NCBI GenBank assembly: GCA_963755435.1
Contig: CAVWJX010000019.1
Location: 56,069 to 120,068 of the forward strand
Direction: 5' to 3'
Source of the DNA: AP-15 sp963755435
Lineage (GTDB): Bacteria; Pseudomonadota; Alphaproteobacteria; ATCC43930; CGMCC-115725
Length of the DNA stretch: 64,000 bases
Shown here: positions 44,806-53,402 of the stretch, piece after piece
Layout: each line of letters starts with the position of its first letter
Numbering within the stretch: position 1 is the first letter of the stretch
Notes under the pieces: model-generated
Database searches by the model: none
Told to the model about the DNA's origin: nothing
Seen by the model: the letters and a program-made list of their open reading frames with translations, nothing else
Position numbers and translations under genes: made by a program

Positions 44806-45381
44806 TCAGAGGTTGCGGTCCTCGATCTCGTCGAGGACCGTTTCGGGGGCGACGTCTTCCTTCAATTCCGCAACCTCGGCATCGGCCTCGGTTTTGACGC
44901 CGAGCCGCTCGGCGACCGAGGACAGCAGCGCAACCAGCTTGGTCACCTCGTGCTCGGTCAGCAGATTGATTTGCAGATCGAGCTCGGCGCGCTTTTGCGC
45001 CGTCGCGGTCATCCGGTTTTGGCTGATCAGGATGAAGGTGGACAGGAAGATCGCTTCGACCGACGCGGCCATCGCCAGGACGACAAAGGAAGGATCGAAT
45101 TTGGCCACGCCCGGCACCGCGCCGAGATTGATCAGGAGCCACCCGCCGAACAGCGCGAGGTGCAGGTAAACGAACCGCATGCTGCCGGTGAAACGGGTGA
45201 TCGCGCCGGCGATCCGCTCCTCGAAGCTCGCCTTCGCTTCCTCGCGGCCGCGCCGCTCTTCCATCACCCGCAAATTGCGAGCGAGCACCGAGCCAAGCCC
45301 CGGCGGCTTCGGCGACGCCCGAGTCGGGTGTGGCCTCGGCCGCGCGCCCCGCTCAGCGAGTTCTGCGTCCTCGCCGGTCAA
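44806..45381 (-). CDS. DUF1003 membrane protein
   Basis: A 191-residue protein of the DUF1003 family, of unknown function. It has two transmembrane helices, near residues 70-90 (FVYLHLALFGGWLLINLGAV) and 99-119 (FVVLAMAASVEAIFLSTFIL), followed by SQNRMTATAQKRAELDLQIN and a C-terminal acidic helical tail. Family members are widespread in soil proteobacteria. The start is taken as TTG 45381, with GGAG before it. It is followed on its 5' side by a spacer holding the terminator of the neighbouring amidohydrolase. Confidence 0.86.
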   Translation of the reverse strand: MTGEDAELAERGARPRPHPTRASPKPPGLGSVLARNLRVMEERRGREEAKASFEERIAGAITRFTGSMRFVYLHLALFGGWLLINLGAVPGVAKFDPSFVVLAMAASVEAIFLSTFILISQNRMTATAQKRAELDLQINLLTEHEVTKLVALLSSVAERLGVKTEADAEVAELKEDVAPETVLDEIEDRNL

Positions 45382-45496
45382 TCACAGCTCCGCTGCCGGT
45401 TCCATTCTGAAAAAACCGGGCGCAGCAGCTTCGGTTCCGCGCCTCGTCTCCGCCGCGGTTTCGGATGCGGCGCTGCTTCAGCTGTTTGGCTGCGGC

Positions 45497-45527
45497 AGAA
45501 AAAGAGCGCCGTCGCGAGACGGCGCTC
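45497..45527 (-). terminator. Rho-independent terminator of the 45552-47024 amidohydrolase gene
   Basis: GAGCGCCGTC-GCGA-GACGGCGCTC forms a perfect 10-bp stem (45504-45527). Read on the minus strand it is followed by TTTTTCTGCC. It starts 24 bp after the amidohydrolase stop, which is the right distance and orientation. Confidence 0.87.
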
Positions 45528-45551
45528 GACGCCCGTTCGGCCGGCGCAGGC

Positions 45552-47024
45552 TTATTCGGCGGCCGCGCGGGTCGGAGTTTGTGCCTCGGCGAGCACCGCG
45601 GCGGCTTCCTTGGCGACCCGGGTGCCCTCGAAGAAGCGCGGGTTCTGCGTGCCCCACAGCTTGACCGCGTTCTTAAAGGTGAAGTCACGGAAATCGCTTG
45701 CCGTGATGTGGCCGTGCTCGACCAGTTCGTAGGCCTCGGGCAACGGATCGCGCATGTCGATCACATCGAAATGCCCGATATCCGAGCTGAAGATCGCATT
45801 GAGCTTCGCGCCGAACGGGTTCGAACGGCCAAACGCGGTCGCGTTCATCCGGTCGTCGGCCTCGCAGCCGAAATAATAGGGCTTGGCGTAAAGCTCGACC
45901 CAGTCTTCCTTGCGGGTGATCCGGCAGGCCGAGAAATCGTCGACATTCTCGACCCCGCCGGTCAGATAGGCCTGTTCCGGGTCGGGCAGGCCGCCGCGCT
46001 CGCGCAACGCCGCGGCGATGTCGTCGTAGCCGTATTTTTCGACCAGGCTCATCAGCTGGGCGCGGTCGAGCTTGTCCGGGTGCATGCGCTCCAATGCCTT
46101 GGCGCTGCGCCGCTCCCAATGTTCGATCAGATCGCCGAACAGTTGGCTCGCCCAGCCGACCCCGCCTTCGAGAAAGGCAAAACGCAGATCCGGGAAGCGC
46201 CGGGTGACGCCGCCCAAAAAGATCGCCTTGGCGGTCGCATGGCCGGCCGCGGCGAAATGGCCGATATGGTTGTAGCAGAAATTGTTTGGCGACAGGCGCA
46301 AGCCCTGGTTGCTGGCGGCGCTGTGGAAGGTGGGGGCGATGCCCAATTCGACACATTTCGCCCAGACTGGGTCGTAATCATAGTCGCTGTCGATGCCGAG
46401 CACGTCGTACCAGACGGCAAAGCGCGCGGTGTCGGGGTCGTTGGCCGCGGCCGCCGGCACCTTGCGCGCCAAGTTGCTGCCGAACATGCCAACCTTCGAG
46501 CCCAACTGCCCGGTGACGAATTCCAATTCGGCGATCGCCTCGTCCGGGGTGTGCATCGGGATGATCGCCGCTGGCGTCAGCCGGTCGCTGAGCTTGGCGA
46601 AATAATCGGCCGAGACGACATTGTAGGCGCGGATCACGGCGCGGCGGGTGGCGTCGTCCTGGATGCGCGGAAAGCGCAGCCCGGCGGTCGGGTAGACGAC
46701 GGCAAAGTCGAGACCCAACTCGTCGAGGCGGTCATAGAGCAGCCGCGGCATCATCGCGGTGGCGCGGTCGAGCGTGTTCTCCGCCTGGCGGGCCAAAAAG
46801 GCCTGCTGGCCGATGCGGCGGGTGCGCCGCTCGGCGGGCGACATCGACAACGAGTCGCGGGTTGTTCCCATCGCCTTCAGAAAGCCGTCCGCCGCCAGGT
46901 CGCCGCCGACCTTGCGCATCTTGTCGCTGAACACCGGATCGTATTCGACCCAATGCCCGTCGCCGTCGACGATCGGATGGTCGATGTTCGAACGAACCTG
47001 TTCAGGACTGAGATGGGCGCTCAT
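45552..47024 (-). CDS. Amidohydrolase (amidohydrolase_2 family)
   Basis: A 490-residue metal-dependent hydrolase or decarboxylase. It opens with HPIVDGDGHWVEYDPVFSDK (DxHW-type metal motif). Mid-protein motifs are DFAVVYPTAGLRFPRIQDDA, AIIPMHTPDEAIAELEF, GIAPTFHSAASNQGLRL and HIGHFAAAGHATAKAIFLGG, and the end has IFSSDIGHFDVIDM with the catalytic-type Asp. The protein is about 110 residues longer than the paralogue at 203-1348. GGAGCTGACCC precedes the ATG, and a strong terminator follows. It forms a single-gene unit; the substrate is unknown. Confidence 0.87.
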   Translation of the reverse strand: MSAHLSPEQVRSNIDHPIVDGDGHWVEYDPVFSDKMRKVGGDLAADGFLKAMGTTRDSLSMSPAERRTRRIGQQAFLARQAENTLDRATAMMPRLLYDRLDELGLDFAVVYPTAGLRFPRIQDDATRRAVIRAYNVVSADYFAKLSDRLTPAAIIPMHTPDEAIAELEFVTGQLGSKVGMFGSNLARKVPAAAANDPDTARFAVWYDVLGIDSDYDYDPVWAKCVELGIAPTFHSAASNQGLRLSPNNFCYNHIGHFAAAGHATAKAIFLGGVTRRFPDLRFAFLEGGVGWASQLFGDLIEHWERRSAKALERMHPDKLDRAQLMSLVEKYGYDDIAAALRERGGLPDPEQAYLTGGVENVDDFSACRITRKEDWVELYAKPYYFGCEADDRMNATAFGRSNPFGAKLNAIFSSDIGHFDVIDMRDPLPEAYELVEHGHITASDFRDFTFKNAVKLWGTQNPRFFEGTRVAKEAAAVLAEAQTPTRAAAE

Positions 47025-47179
47025 GGGTCAGCTCCGGAGAAGTGGCGTTGGCGCCAATCATCCTGAGCCTGCTCTTTATAAGCGCCAACATGATTTGACC
47101 GCTGAGCGTTGCGCCGGGCGCATGGGCGTCCCTCAAAAACGGCCGCACCGCCATACAGCGACGGCGCTGCCCGAGCCGC

Positions 47180-48163
47180 TCACGACGGCGCGACCGACCG
47201 ATCGATCCGGGCCACGAGGTCGGCAGGCAATGGCCCGGTTGCGGCCGCGGCGAGGCATTCGGCGAGCTCGGTGCGGTTCTTGACCCCGAGCACGAGGGTG
47301 TCGATCTCGAGCGACAGGGCGTAGCGGTGCGCCAGCGCGGCCGGGCTGTGGCCGAGTTCCGCGGCAAGTTGGCGAAACCCGGCAGCGCGGGCGTAATCGC
47401 GCATCTCGGGATGATCGCTCGGCAATGGCCGGTCGAGCGCCCCGGTCAGCGCGCCGGCCTGCACCGCGCGGATTCCCATCACCCCGACCCCGGCCGCGCG
47501 GGCGGCGGCGATGATCGCGCGCGGCTTGGCCGGCCCGTCGAAGAATTGGAGGCCGCCCGGCGAGTCGAGCAGATTGGCGATGCACTGCACCGCCGCCGGC
47601 GCCGGAGCCTCGCCGAGGAGCCGGATGATCGTGTCGGGATGGCCGATGCCGGTCAGCCCCCAGGCGCCGAGCAGGCCCTCGCTCACCAGCCGTTCGAAGA
47701 CCGGGCGGACCTCGGCGACAAATGTCGCGTAGGTCGTCATCCGCTCGGCGGCGCCGGGCCGCCGCGCATGCTGGGCCGCAATATGGTCCGAATCGGGTAC
47801 GACATTTGAATGCAAAAAGAACAAATCGAGCCGCTCGAGGCGCAGCCGGCGCAGGCTCCCTTCGATCGAGCGGCGCAGCAACGGCTCGATTTCGGCACGC
47901 GCCGGCTCGCCGAGATTGCACTTGCTGGTGACCCGCATTCCGCTCGGCAACCTGCCGCCAAACGCCGCGCCGACCACCTCTTCGGCCTTGCCGTCGCCAT
48001 AGCGGGGGGCGAGATCGAGCAGGGTGATCCCGGCCTCGACCGCCATCTCGACGGTAGCGACGCACTCGGCGAATGTCGTCCGGCCCCACAGCATGCCGAG
48101 CCCGCCGCCGCCCAGGGTCAGGGTCGAGACCGGCCACAACCGGCCGAATTGATGCTGCTGCAT
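47180..48163 (-). CDS. Aldo/keto reductase family oxidoreductase
   Basis: A 327-residue TIM-barrel NADPH-dependent reductase. FGRLWPVSTLTLGGGGLGML, then AVEAGITLLDLAPRYGDGKA with the catalytic Asp and Tyr, VTSKCNLG with Lys, and RLERLDLFFLHSNV follow the family order, although the last is LHSN where many have LHxxD/H. The C-terminal cofactor site reads LGVKNRTELAECL. The start at 48163 fits the homology; the longer frame upstream lacks it. The substrate is unknown. It stands alone between the amidohydrolase and the divergent csbD-like gene. Confidence 0.84.
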   Translation of the reverse strand: MQQHQFGRLWPVSTLTLGGGGLGMLWGRTTFAECVATVEMAVEAGITLLDLAPRYGDGKAEEVVGAAFGGRLPSGMRVTSKCNLGEPARAEIEPLLRRSIEGSLRRLRLERLDLFFLHSNVVPDSDHIAAQHARRPGAAERMTTYATFVAEVRPVFERLVSEGLLGAWGLTGIGHPDTIIRLLGEAPAPAAVQCIANLLDSPGGLQFFDGPAKPRAIIAAARAAGVGVMGIRAVQAGALTGALDRPLPSDHPEMRDYARAAGFRQLAAELGHSPAALAHRYALSLEIDTLVLGVKNRTELAECLAAAATGPLPADLVARIDRSVAPS

Positions 48164-48315
48164 CAGGTGCACACTCCAGTCGATCGGTGGCCGCAGCAGC
48201 TTAGCGCCGGAGCGTTGCCGTCGCCAGCCGAGGCGGCGCGAGCCGGCGACGGCCGAACGAAACCTCGCCACCAGGCGTTAACTTCAAGAGACCACAAACC
48301 TAGAGGAGACCAGCA

Positions 48316-48498
48316 ATGGATAAGGATCGTGTCGTCGGCACCGGCCACGAGGTCAAAGGTGCTGTCAAGGAGAGTGTCGGCAAGGCGACCGGGGACGCCA
48401 AGACGCAAGCCGAGGGCAACGCCGAGAAGAACGCCGGCAAGGTTCAGAATGCGATCGGGGGCGCCAAGGACGCGGCTCGCGACGCGCTGAAGAAGTAG
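48316..48498 (+). CDS. CsbD-family stress protein
   Basis: A 60-residue hydrophilic CsbD-like protein. The sequence MDKDRVVGTGHEVKGAVKES, then GKATGDAKTQAEGNAEKNAG and GGAKDAARDALKK, has the usual K-G-A-x-x-E-x-x-G-K-x-x-G-D pattern. CsbD-type proteins are induced by general stress in many bacteria; the exact function is unknown. AGAGGAGA gives a strong ribosome site. The 223 bp that follow (48499-48721) lead to ppiD and contain no other gene. Confidence 0.92.
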   Translation: MDKDRVVGTGHEVKGAVKESVGKATGDAKTQAEGNAEKNAGKVQNAIGGAKDAARDALKK

Positions 48499-48721
48499 CT
48501 TCGGCCGAAATGCGGCGGCTGCACCGCAGCCGTCGCTCCGGCTCGGCCTGTCGGCGAGGTTCCGGCGGGCCGGGCCGGCGGCTCGGCCGATCCGTTGGCG
48601 CTCGATGCCGGCAAAGGTTGCGGCCTTCTTGGCCGGTGCCTATGATCCGGGCAGCCACCAACACACCGGCATTCGGGCGGATCGAACCGACCGGAGCCAC
48701 CAGGATAGGCCGGCCGCCGCC

Positions 48722-50602
48722 ATGTTGCAGGCGATCCGCTCCAAAGCGGGATCCGTCGTCGTCAAGGGTTTGTTCGGGCTCCTGATCGTCACTTTCGGGA
48801 TCTGGGGCATCGGCGATATCTTTCGCAATCGCGGTAATGCGGACACGATCGTCGCCACGGTCGGCGCCCAGAGCATCGACGTTACCGCCCTGCAAAACGC
48901 GGTGCAGCCGGTGCTCCAGCAGTTGAGCACGCGCTTGGGCAGTACCGTCGATCTGCGCCAGGCCAAGCAGATGGGCGTGATCGAGGACGTCCTCGATCAA
49001 TTGGTCGATCGCAGCCTGCTCGACCAGGAGGCCCAGCGCCTGCAGCTGTCGACCTCGGACGACGTGGTCCGCGCCGCGATCCTGTCCGATCCGGCGTTCA
49101 AGGGCGCCAACGGCGTCTTCGACCGCGGCGCCTTTAACGAACTGCTCGCGGCAAACCAGCTGACCGAGCCCCAATATGTCGAGCGGCTACGGCAGCAGAT
49201 CCCGCGCCAGGACCTGCTGCTCGCGGTCAGCGCCGGGGTCCGGGCCCCGCCGCCGGTGATCGAGCGCATCTATCGCTACCGTCACGAAAAGCGCGTCGCC
49301 GATATCGTGGCTCTGCCGATCGCCGGGGCCGGCGATGTCGGGCAGCCGACCGCGGCCGAGCTCACCCGCTTTTACGACGCCCACCGAGAGATGTTTCGCG
49401 CGCCCGAATATCGCGGGTTCACGATGGCGAGCCTGACCCCGTCGGCTCTCGCCGCCAAGATCACCGTCTCCGATGCCAGGCTGGAGCAGGCCTACCAGCA
49501 GCGCCAGGACGAGTTCGTGCTGCCCGAACGGCGCGAGGTGCAGCAGATCTTGGCTCCGTCGGAGGCCAAGGCCAAGGCCGCCGAAGCAGCGCTCGCCGCC
49601 GGCAAGGACTGGAAGGAGGTTGCCGCCACGATCGCCGGGCAGGACCCGGCAACGATCGATCTCGGGCTGATGAGCAAGGCCGAGATGCCGCAGGCTTTGG
49701 CCAATGTCGCGTTCGCCTTGCCGCTCGACAAGCCGAGCGCACCGCTCAAATCGCCGCTCGGCTGGCACATCCTGCGGATCGTCAAGATCGAGCCGCCCAA
49801 AACGCTAAGCTTTGCCGAGGCCAAGGCGAAACTGCAGGCCGACGTCGCCCATCGCGAAGCCGTCGATCAACTCTACACGGTCGCGAACCACGTCGACGAC
49901 GCGATCGCCGGCGGCGAGGATATCGGCGCCACCGCCGCCAAGTTCGGGCTGAAAAAGACCGTTATCGCCGCCGTCGACGAGCACGGCCGCGGCGAGGACG
50001 GCAAGCCGGTCGCGTTGCCGGTCGCCCCGTCCGAAGTGCTAAAGCGCGCCTTTGCCACCGAGGAGGGCCGCAGCAGCCGGGTCATCGACACCTCCGACGG
50101 CGCCATCTTCGTGCTGCAAGTGGATAAGATCGTGCCGCCTTCGGTGCGGCCGCTGGCCACGGTAAAGGCGCAGGCGGTTGCCGCCTGGCAGGCCGAAAAG
50201 CGGCGCGACCTCGTTGCCAAGGCAGCCACGGCGCTCGCCGCCGCGGTCACCCCGGGCGCCAAGCTTTCGGCGGTTGCCGCCGCCCGGAACCTGAAGGCCA
50301 CGACTTCGCCGCCTTTCCTGCGCCAGTCGCAGGGCGCCGATGGGGTTCCGCCGGCGCTGGTCGCCAAGCTGTTCGCGGTCAAGCCCGGCGCCGTCGTCAC
50401 CGCCGCCGATGCGGCGGGCTCCTATGTCGGCCAGCTAACCGCGGTGCAGCAACCGCCTGCCCCATCCAAAACCGTGACCGCCGAACTGTCGCGCGAAATG
50501 GATGCCGGTCTAGAGCGCGATCTCGGCGACGAATTCACCCGCGCGCTACGCGCCCACTTCCCGGTCGCGATCCAGCACGACACGGTCGACCGCCTGTTCT
50601 GA
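48722..50602 (+). CDS. ppiD: Membrane-anchored SurA/PpiD-type periplasmic folding factor
   Basis: A 626-residue chaperone/peptidyl-prolyl isomerase of the inner membrane. A single N-terminal helix (about residues 12-30, VVVKGLFGLLIVTFGIWGIG) anchors it. SurA_N_3-type helices follow (GVIEDVLDQLVDRSLLDQEA, AFKGANGVFDRGAFNELLAA). A parvulin-like domain (about 260-360; VREVQQILAPSEAKAKAAEA region and PLGWHILRIVKIEPPKTLSF) comes next, with a helical C-terminus. It helps exported proteins fold in the periplasm. It is convergent with trpEG, and in related bacteria lies beside the trp genes as here. The ribosome site is weak. Confidence 0.87.
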   Translation: MLQAIRSKAGSVVVKGLFGLLIVTFGIWGIGDIFRNRGNADTIVATVGAQSIDVTALQNAVQPVLQQLSTRLGSTVDLRQAKQMGVIEDVLDQLVDRSLLDQEAQRLQLSTSDDVVRAAILSDPAFKGANGVFDRGAFNELLAANQLTEPQYVERLRQQIPRQDLLLAVSAGVRAPPPVIERIYRYRHEKRVADIVALPIAGAGDVGQPTAAELTRFYDAHREMFRAPEYRGFTMASLTPSALAAKITVSDARLEQAYQQRQDEFVLPERREVQQILAPSEAKAKAAEAALAAGKDWKEVAATIAGQDPATIDLGLMSKAEMPQALANVAFALPLDKPSAPLKSPLGWHILRIVKIEPPKTLSFAEAKAKLQADVAHREAVDQLYTVANHVDDAIAGGEDIGATAAKFGLKKTVIAAVDEHGRGEDGKPVALPVAPSEVLKRAFATEEGRSSRVIDTSDGAIFVLQVDKIVPPSVRPLATVKAQAVAAWQAEKRRDLVAKAATALAAAVTPGAKLSAVAAARNLKATTSPPFLRQSQGADGVPPALVAKLFAVKPGAVVTAADAAGSYVGQLTAVQQPPAPSKTVTAELSREMDAGLERDLGDEFTRALRAHFPVAIQHDTVDRLF

Positions 50603-50713
50603 CCTGTCGCCGGACCTCGTACCGAAGCGGAAGCTTTCTCGCGACCTTGACCGCCGCGATAGAGATCCTTCAGGCTGGCGAAGCGTAGATCGGGCGCGGG
50701 CGCGAGTTCGTCA

Positions 50714-52933
50714 TCACGATCCGCGGTGCGAGGGTCGATCCGCCAGCGAGGTTTCCGGCCGCAAATCGGATAGTGCCGCGGCAATGATCGGCATGCCGAT
50801 CTCGTCGCGCAGGGTCATCACCGATTCGGGATGAAACTGGACCGCGGCGATCGGCAATTCCCGATGCTCGATCGCCATCACCACCCGATCCGCGGTTTCG
50901 GCGATAACCGACAGCACCGCCGGCAACGCGCTGCGGCGGGCGTGCAGCGAGTGGTAGCGGCCGACCGCGAACTCGCCCGGCAAGCCGCGCAGCAACCGTC
51001 CGCCCAGCACCCGGACCCGCGACGGCTTGCCGTGGTACGGGGTCCCGAGCACGTCGAGCGCGCCGCCGAAATATTCGACGATGCCTTGCAGGCCGAGACA
51101 GACGCCAAAGATCGGCACCGAGCGTGCGACCAGCAAATCGATCGTCTCGGCCATGGCAAAGTCGGCCGGCCGCCCCGGCCCGGGCGACAGCACGACGAGA
51201 TCGGGCGCTGCACCCCGGCGCAATTCGGCGCGCGCCAGCTCGGGGCGCATCGTCGCCACCTCGGCCCCGGTGGTGCGGATGTAGTTGGCCAGCGTGTGGA
51301 CGAACGAATCCTCGTGATCGACCAGCAGCACCCTCGCGGGCTGTCCGGCTGGGGACGCAGTCATCGCGCGGATGGGCGCCGGCGCCGCCCGGCCGCCGAT
51401 CGCGGCGAACATCGCCGAGGCCTTGAGCCGGCACTCGGCCGCCTCACCCTCGGGGTCGCTGTCGTATAATAGCGTGGCGCCGGCGCGAACCTCGCCAACC
51501 CCGTCCTGCATGCGGATCGTGCGCAAGGTCAGCCCGGTATTCATATTGCCGTCAAAGGTGATCCGGCCGATCGCGCCGCCATACCAGCGCCGCGCCGAGC
51601 GCTCGTGCCGCTCGATAAAGCGGATCGCCCACAGCTTCGGGGCGCCGGTCACGGTCACCGCCCAGGCATGGCTCAAAAACCCGTCAAGCGCGTCGAATTC
51701 CGGGCGCAACTCGCCCTCGACATGGTCGACGGTGTGGATCAGCCGCGAATAAAGCTCGATCTGGCGCCGGCCGATCACCCGCACGCTGCCTGGCACCGCC
51801 ACCCGCGACTTGTCGTTGCGGTCGACGTCGGTGCACATCGTCAGCTCGCTCTCGTCCTTCGCCGAATTCAATAATTCGCGGATGCGCTCGGCATCCTCGA
51901 CCGGGTCGCGGCCGCGGGCGATGGTGCCGCTGATCGGGCAGGTCTCGATCCGCCGTCCTTCGACCCGAACGAACATTTCGGGCGAGGCCGACACCAGAAA
52001 TTCGCCCTCGCCGAGATTGATCAAGGCGCCGTAGGGCGCCGGATTGGCTTGGCGCAGCCGCTGGAAGACGACGCTGGGCCGGTCCGGGCAGCGCGCCGCG
52101 AACAGCTGGCCCGGAACCACCTCGAATAGATCGCCGCGGACAAAGGCTTCCTTGGCGCGCTCGACCAGCGCGGCATATTCGCCGGGTCCGTGGTCGCTTT
52201 CATCGGGATCACATCGCGGCGCGCGCTCGGGTCGGTAGGACGCCGCCGCGGTATCTCGCGCCAGCCCCGCGGTCGAGGCGCCGCCGAATTCGAATTCATA
52301 GCGGTGGGTCGCCGCACTCTGGCGCATGTGGTCGACGACCAGGATCTCGTCCGGCAGATACAGCACCAGGTCGCGCTGATCTTCGGGTCGCGGCAGGTGG
52401 AGCGGCATCGGTTCGAACTGAAACACCAGATCGTAGCCAAAGGCGCCGTAGAACCCGAGATGTTGATCCTGCGGGCTGGCGAACAGTTCGACCAAGGCGC
52501 GCAGCACCGAGAACACCGAAGGCTGCCGGCTGCGCATCTCCTCGGAAAACCGCTCGGTCGTCGCGGCGATCTCGCCCTTCAGACGGTCCTCGCCAGCCCA
52601 ATCGAGGCTGGCCGTCGGCAGCCGCGACAGACACTCGGCGATCGCCGGCAGCAATACCCGGCCGCGCCGATTGAGCGCGTCGATCGAAAAGCCTCGCCCG
52701 CGCGCGGTGAACGCCAGCGGCGGATCGACAAACCCCATGTCCCAGCGGGTGTAGCGGCCGGGAAACTCGAAGCTCGACGAAAACAAGACGCCGCGGCGAT
52801 GATCGAGCGCCTGGGCCAGCGCATTGTCGGCGGGCTGATAGACGCGTTCGCGAATTTCCCGCGTGACGCCAATGCCGCCACCGGAAACGTAGCTGGCCGT
52901 GACGCCGGCCGTGGTGTTGCTGCTGCGCTGCAT
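50714..52933 (-). CDS. trpEG: Fused anthranilate synthase TrpE-TrpG
   Basis: A 739-residue bifunctional enzyme making anthranilate from chorismate and glutamine, the first step of tryptophan synthesis. The TrpE part (about 1-520) has ETCPISGTIARGRD, ELTMCTDVDRNDKSRV and GAPKLWAIRFIERHERSARR. The TrpG part (about 530-735) has VLLVDHEDSFVHTLANYIRT, VLSPGPGRP and the nucleophile Cys612 in FGVCLGLQGIVEYFGG, with the catalytic His/Glu in VQFHPESVMT. The fusion is the rhizobial/alphaproteobacterial form. An AGGAGG-type site precedes the ATG. It is controlled by the leader and attenuator upstream (52984-53102). Confidence 0.95.
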   Translation of the reverse strand: MQRSSNTTAGVTASYVSGGGIGVTREIRERVYQPADNALAQALDHRRGVLFSSSFEFPGRYTRWDMGFVDPPLAFTARGRGFSIDALNRRGRVLLPAIAECLSRLPTASLDWAGEDRLKGEIAATTERFSEEMRSRQPSVFSVLRALVELFASPQDQHLGFYGAFGYDLVFQFEPMPLHLPRPEDQRDLVLYLPDEILVVDHMRQSAATHRYEFEFGGASTAGLARDTAAASYRPERAPRCDPDESDHGPGEYAALVERAKEAFVRGDLFEVVPGQLFAARCPDRPSVVFQRLRQANPAPYGALINLGEGEFLVSASPEMFVRVEGRRIETCPISGTIARGRDPVEDAERIRELLNSAKDESELTMCTDVDRNDKSRVAVPGSVRVIGRRQIELYSRLIHTVDHVEGELRPEFDALDGFLSHAWAVTVTGAPKLWAIRFIERHERSARRWYGGAIGRITFDGNMNTGLTLRTIRMQDGVGEVRAGATLLYDSDPEGEAAECRLKASAMFAAIGGRAAPAPIRAMTASPAGQPARVLLVDHEDSFVHTLANYIRTTGAEVATMRPELARAELRRGAAPDLVVLSPGPGRPADFAMAETIDLLVARSVPIFGVCLGLQGIVEYFGGALDVLGTPYHGKPSRVRVLGGRLLRGLPGEFAVGRYHSLHARRSALPAVLSVIAETADRVVMAIEHRELPIAAVQFHPESVMTLRDEIGMPIIAAALSDLRPETSLADRPSHRGS

Positions 52934-52983
52934 GGGACCTCCTCTGCGCCGCTCGCTTCGCGGAGATCCGAGAGGTTCGCCTC

Positions 52984-53064
52984 AAAAACGCTAAAGGCCG
53001 CCCGGAGCTCCGAAGCGGCCTTGATCGGAAAACGTCAAACGACGGCCGCCCGTATTAGACGGGC
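52984..53064 (-). promoter_or_regulatory. trp transcription attenuator (pause hairpin, antiterminator, terminator)
   Basis: On the minus strand, downstream of the leader codons, GCCCGT-CTAAT-ACGGGC (53048-53064) forms a pause hairpin. The segment GGCCGC (+ strand 53044-53049) can instead pair with GCGGCC (53015-53020) as antiterminator. The terminator is AAGGCCGC...GCGGCCTT (52994-53022) followed by TTTTT (52984-52988). The pairings exclude one another in the classic order, so low charged tRNA-Trp stalls the ribosome on the leader Trp codons and lets trpEG be read. Confidence 0.88.
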
Positions 53065-53102
53065 CACCACCAAGCCAATGTTACCGGCGCCAAGCGAACC
53101 AT
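53055..53102 (-). CDS. trpL: trp leader peptide with three consecutive Trp codons
   Basis: A 15-codon frame reads MVRLAPVTLAWWWPV and stops at TAA. An AGGA lies upstream of its ATG. Three TGG codons in a row, just before the pause hairpin, are the hallmark of a trp leader, as in rhizobial trpE(G) genes. It ends 121 bp before the trpEG start. The frame is far too short for usual gene callers. Confidence 0.92.
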   Translation of the reverse strand: MVRLAPVTLAWWWPV

Positions 53103-53176
53103 GGCGACATCCTAGCAGCGCGAGCTCCGCGGCGCAACCGGCGGCGTTGCCGCGGCCGCGCGAATTCGCAGCGGCC

Positions 53177-53206
53177 AATATAGGCTCCATGATCCCTTGA
53201 TGTCAC
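53177..53206 (-). promoter_or_regulatory. Predicted sigma-70 promoter of trpL-trpEG
   Basis: On the minus strand GTGACA (53201-53206) and TATATT (53177-53182) are 18 bp apart. They would start transcription near 53170, giving about 70 nt before the leader ATG. Only a pattern match; other weak candidates exist. Confidence 0.5.
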
Positions 53207-53402
53207 CCCGAAACAACCGCTGCGTTCCGGCCGGCGAGCCAAGCGGGCCGGCGAGCCAGGCGCGCACCGGACATGGCGTTCCGTCGGCCGGCGCGGGCTG
53301 GTATAAGGATCAGATGACGAGGCAAGACAGGCCCATGCCAGCGCGAACCGATTCGGCGCGAACCGACGCTTTCCAAGGTCTGGCGATGCCGAAAGCCGCC
53401 GC

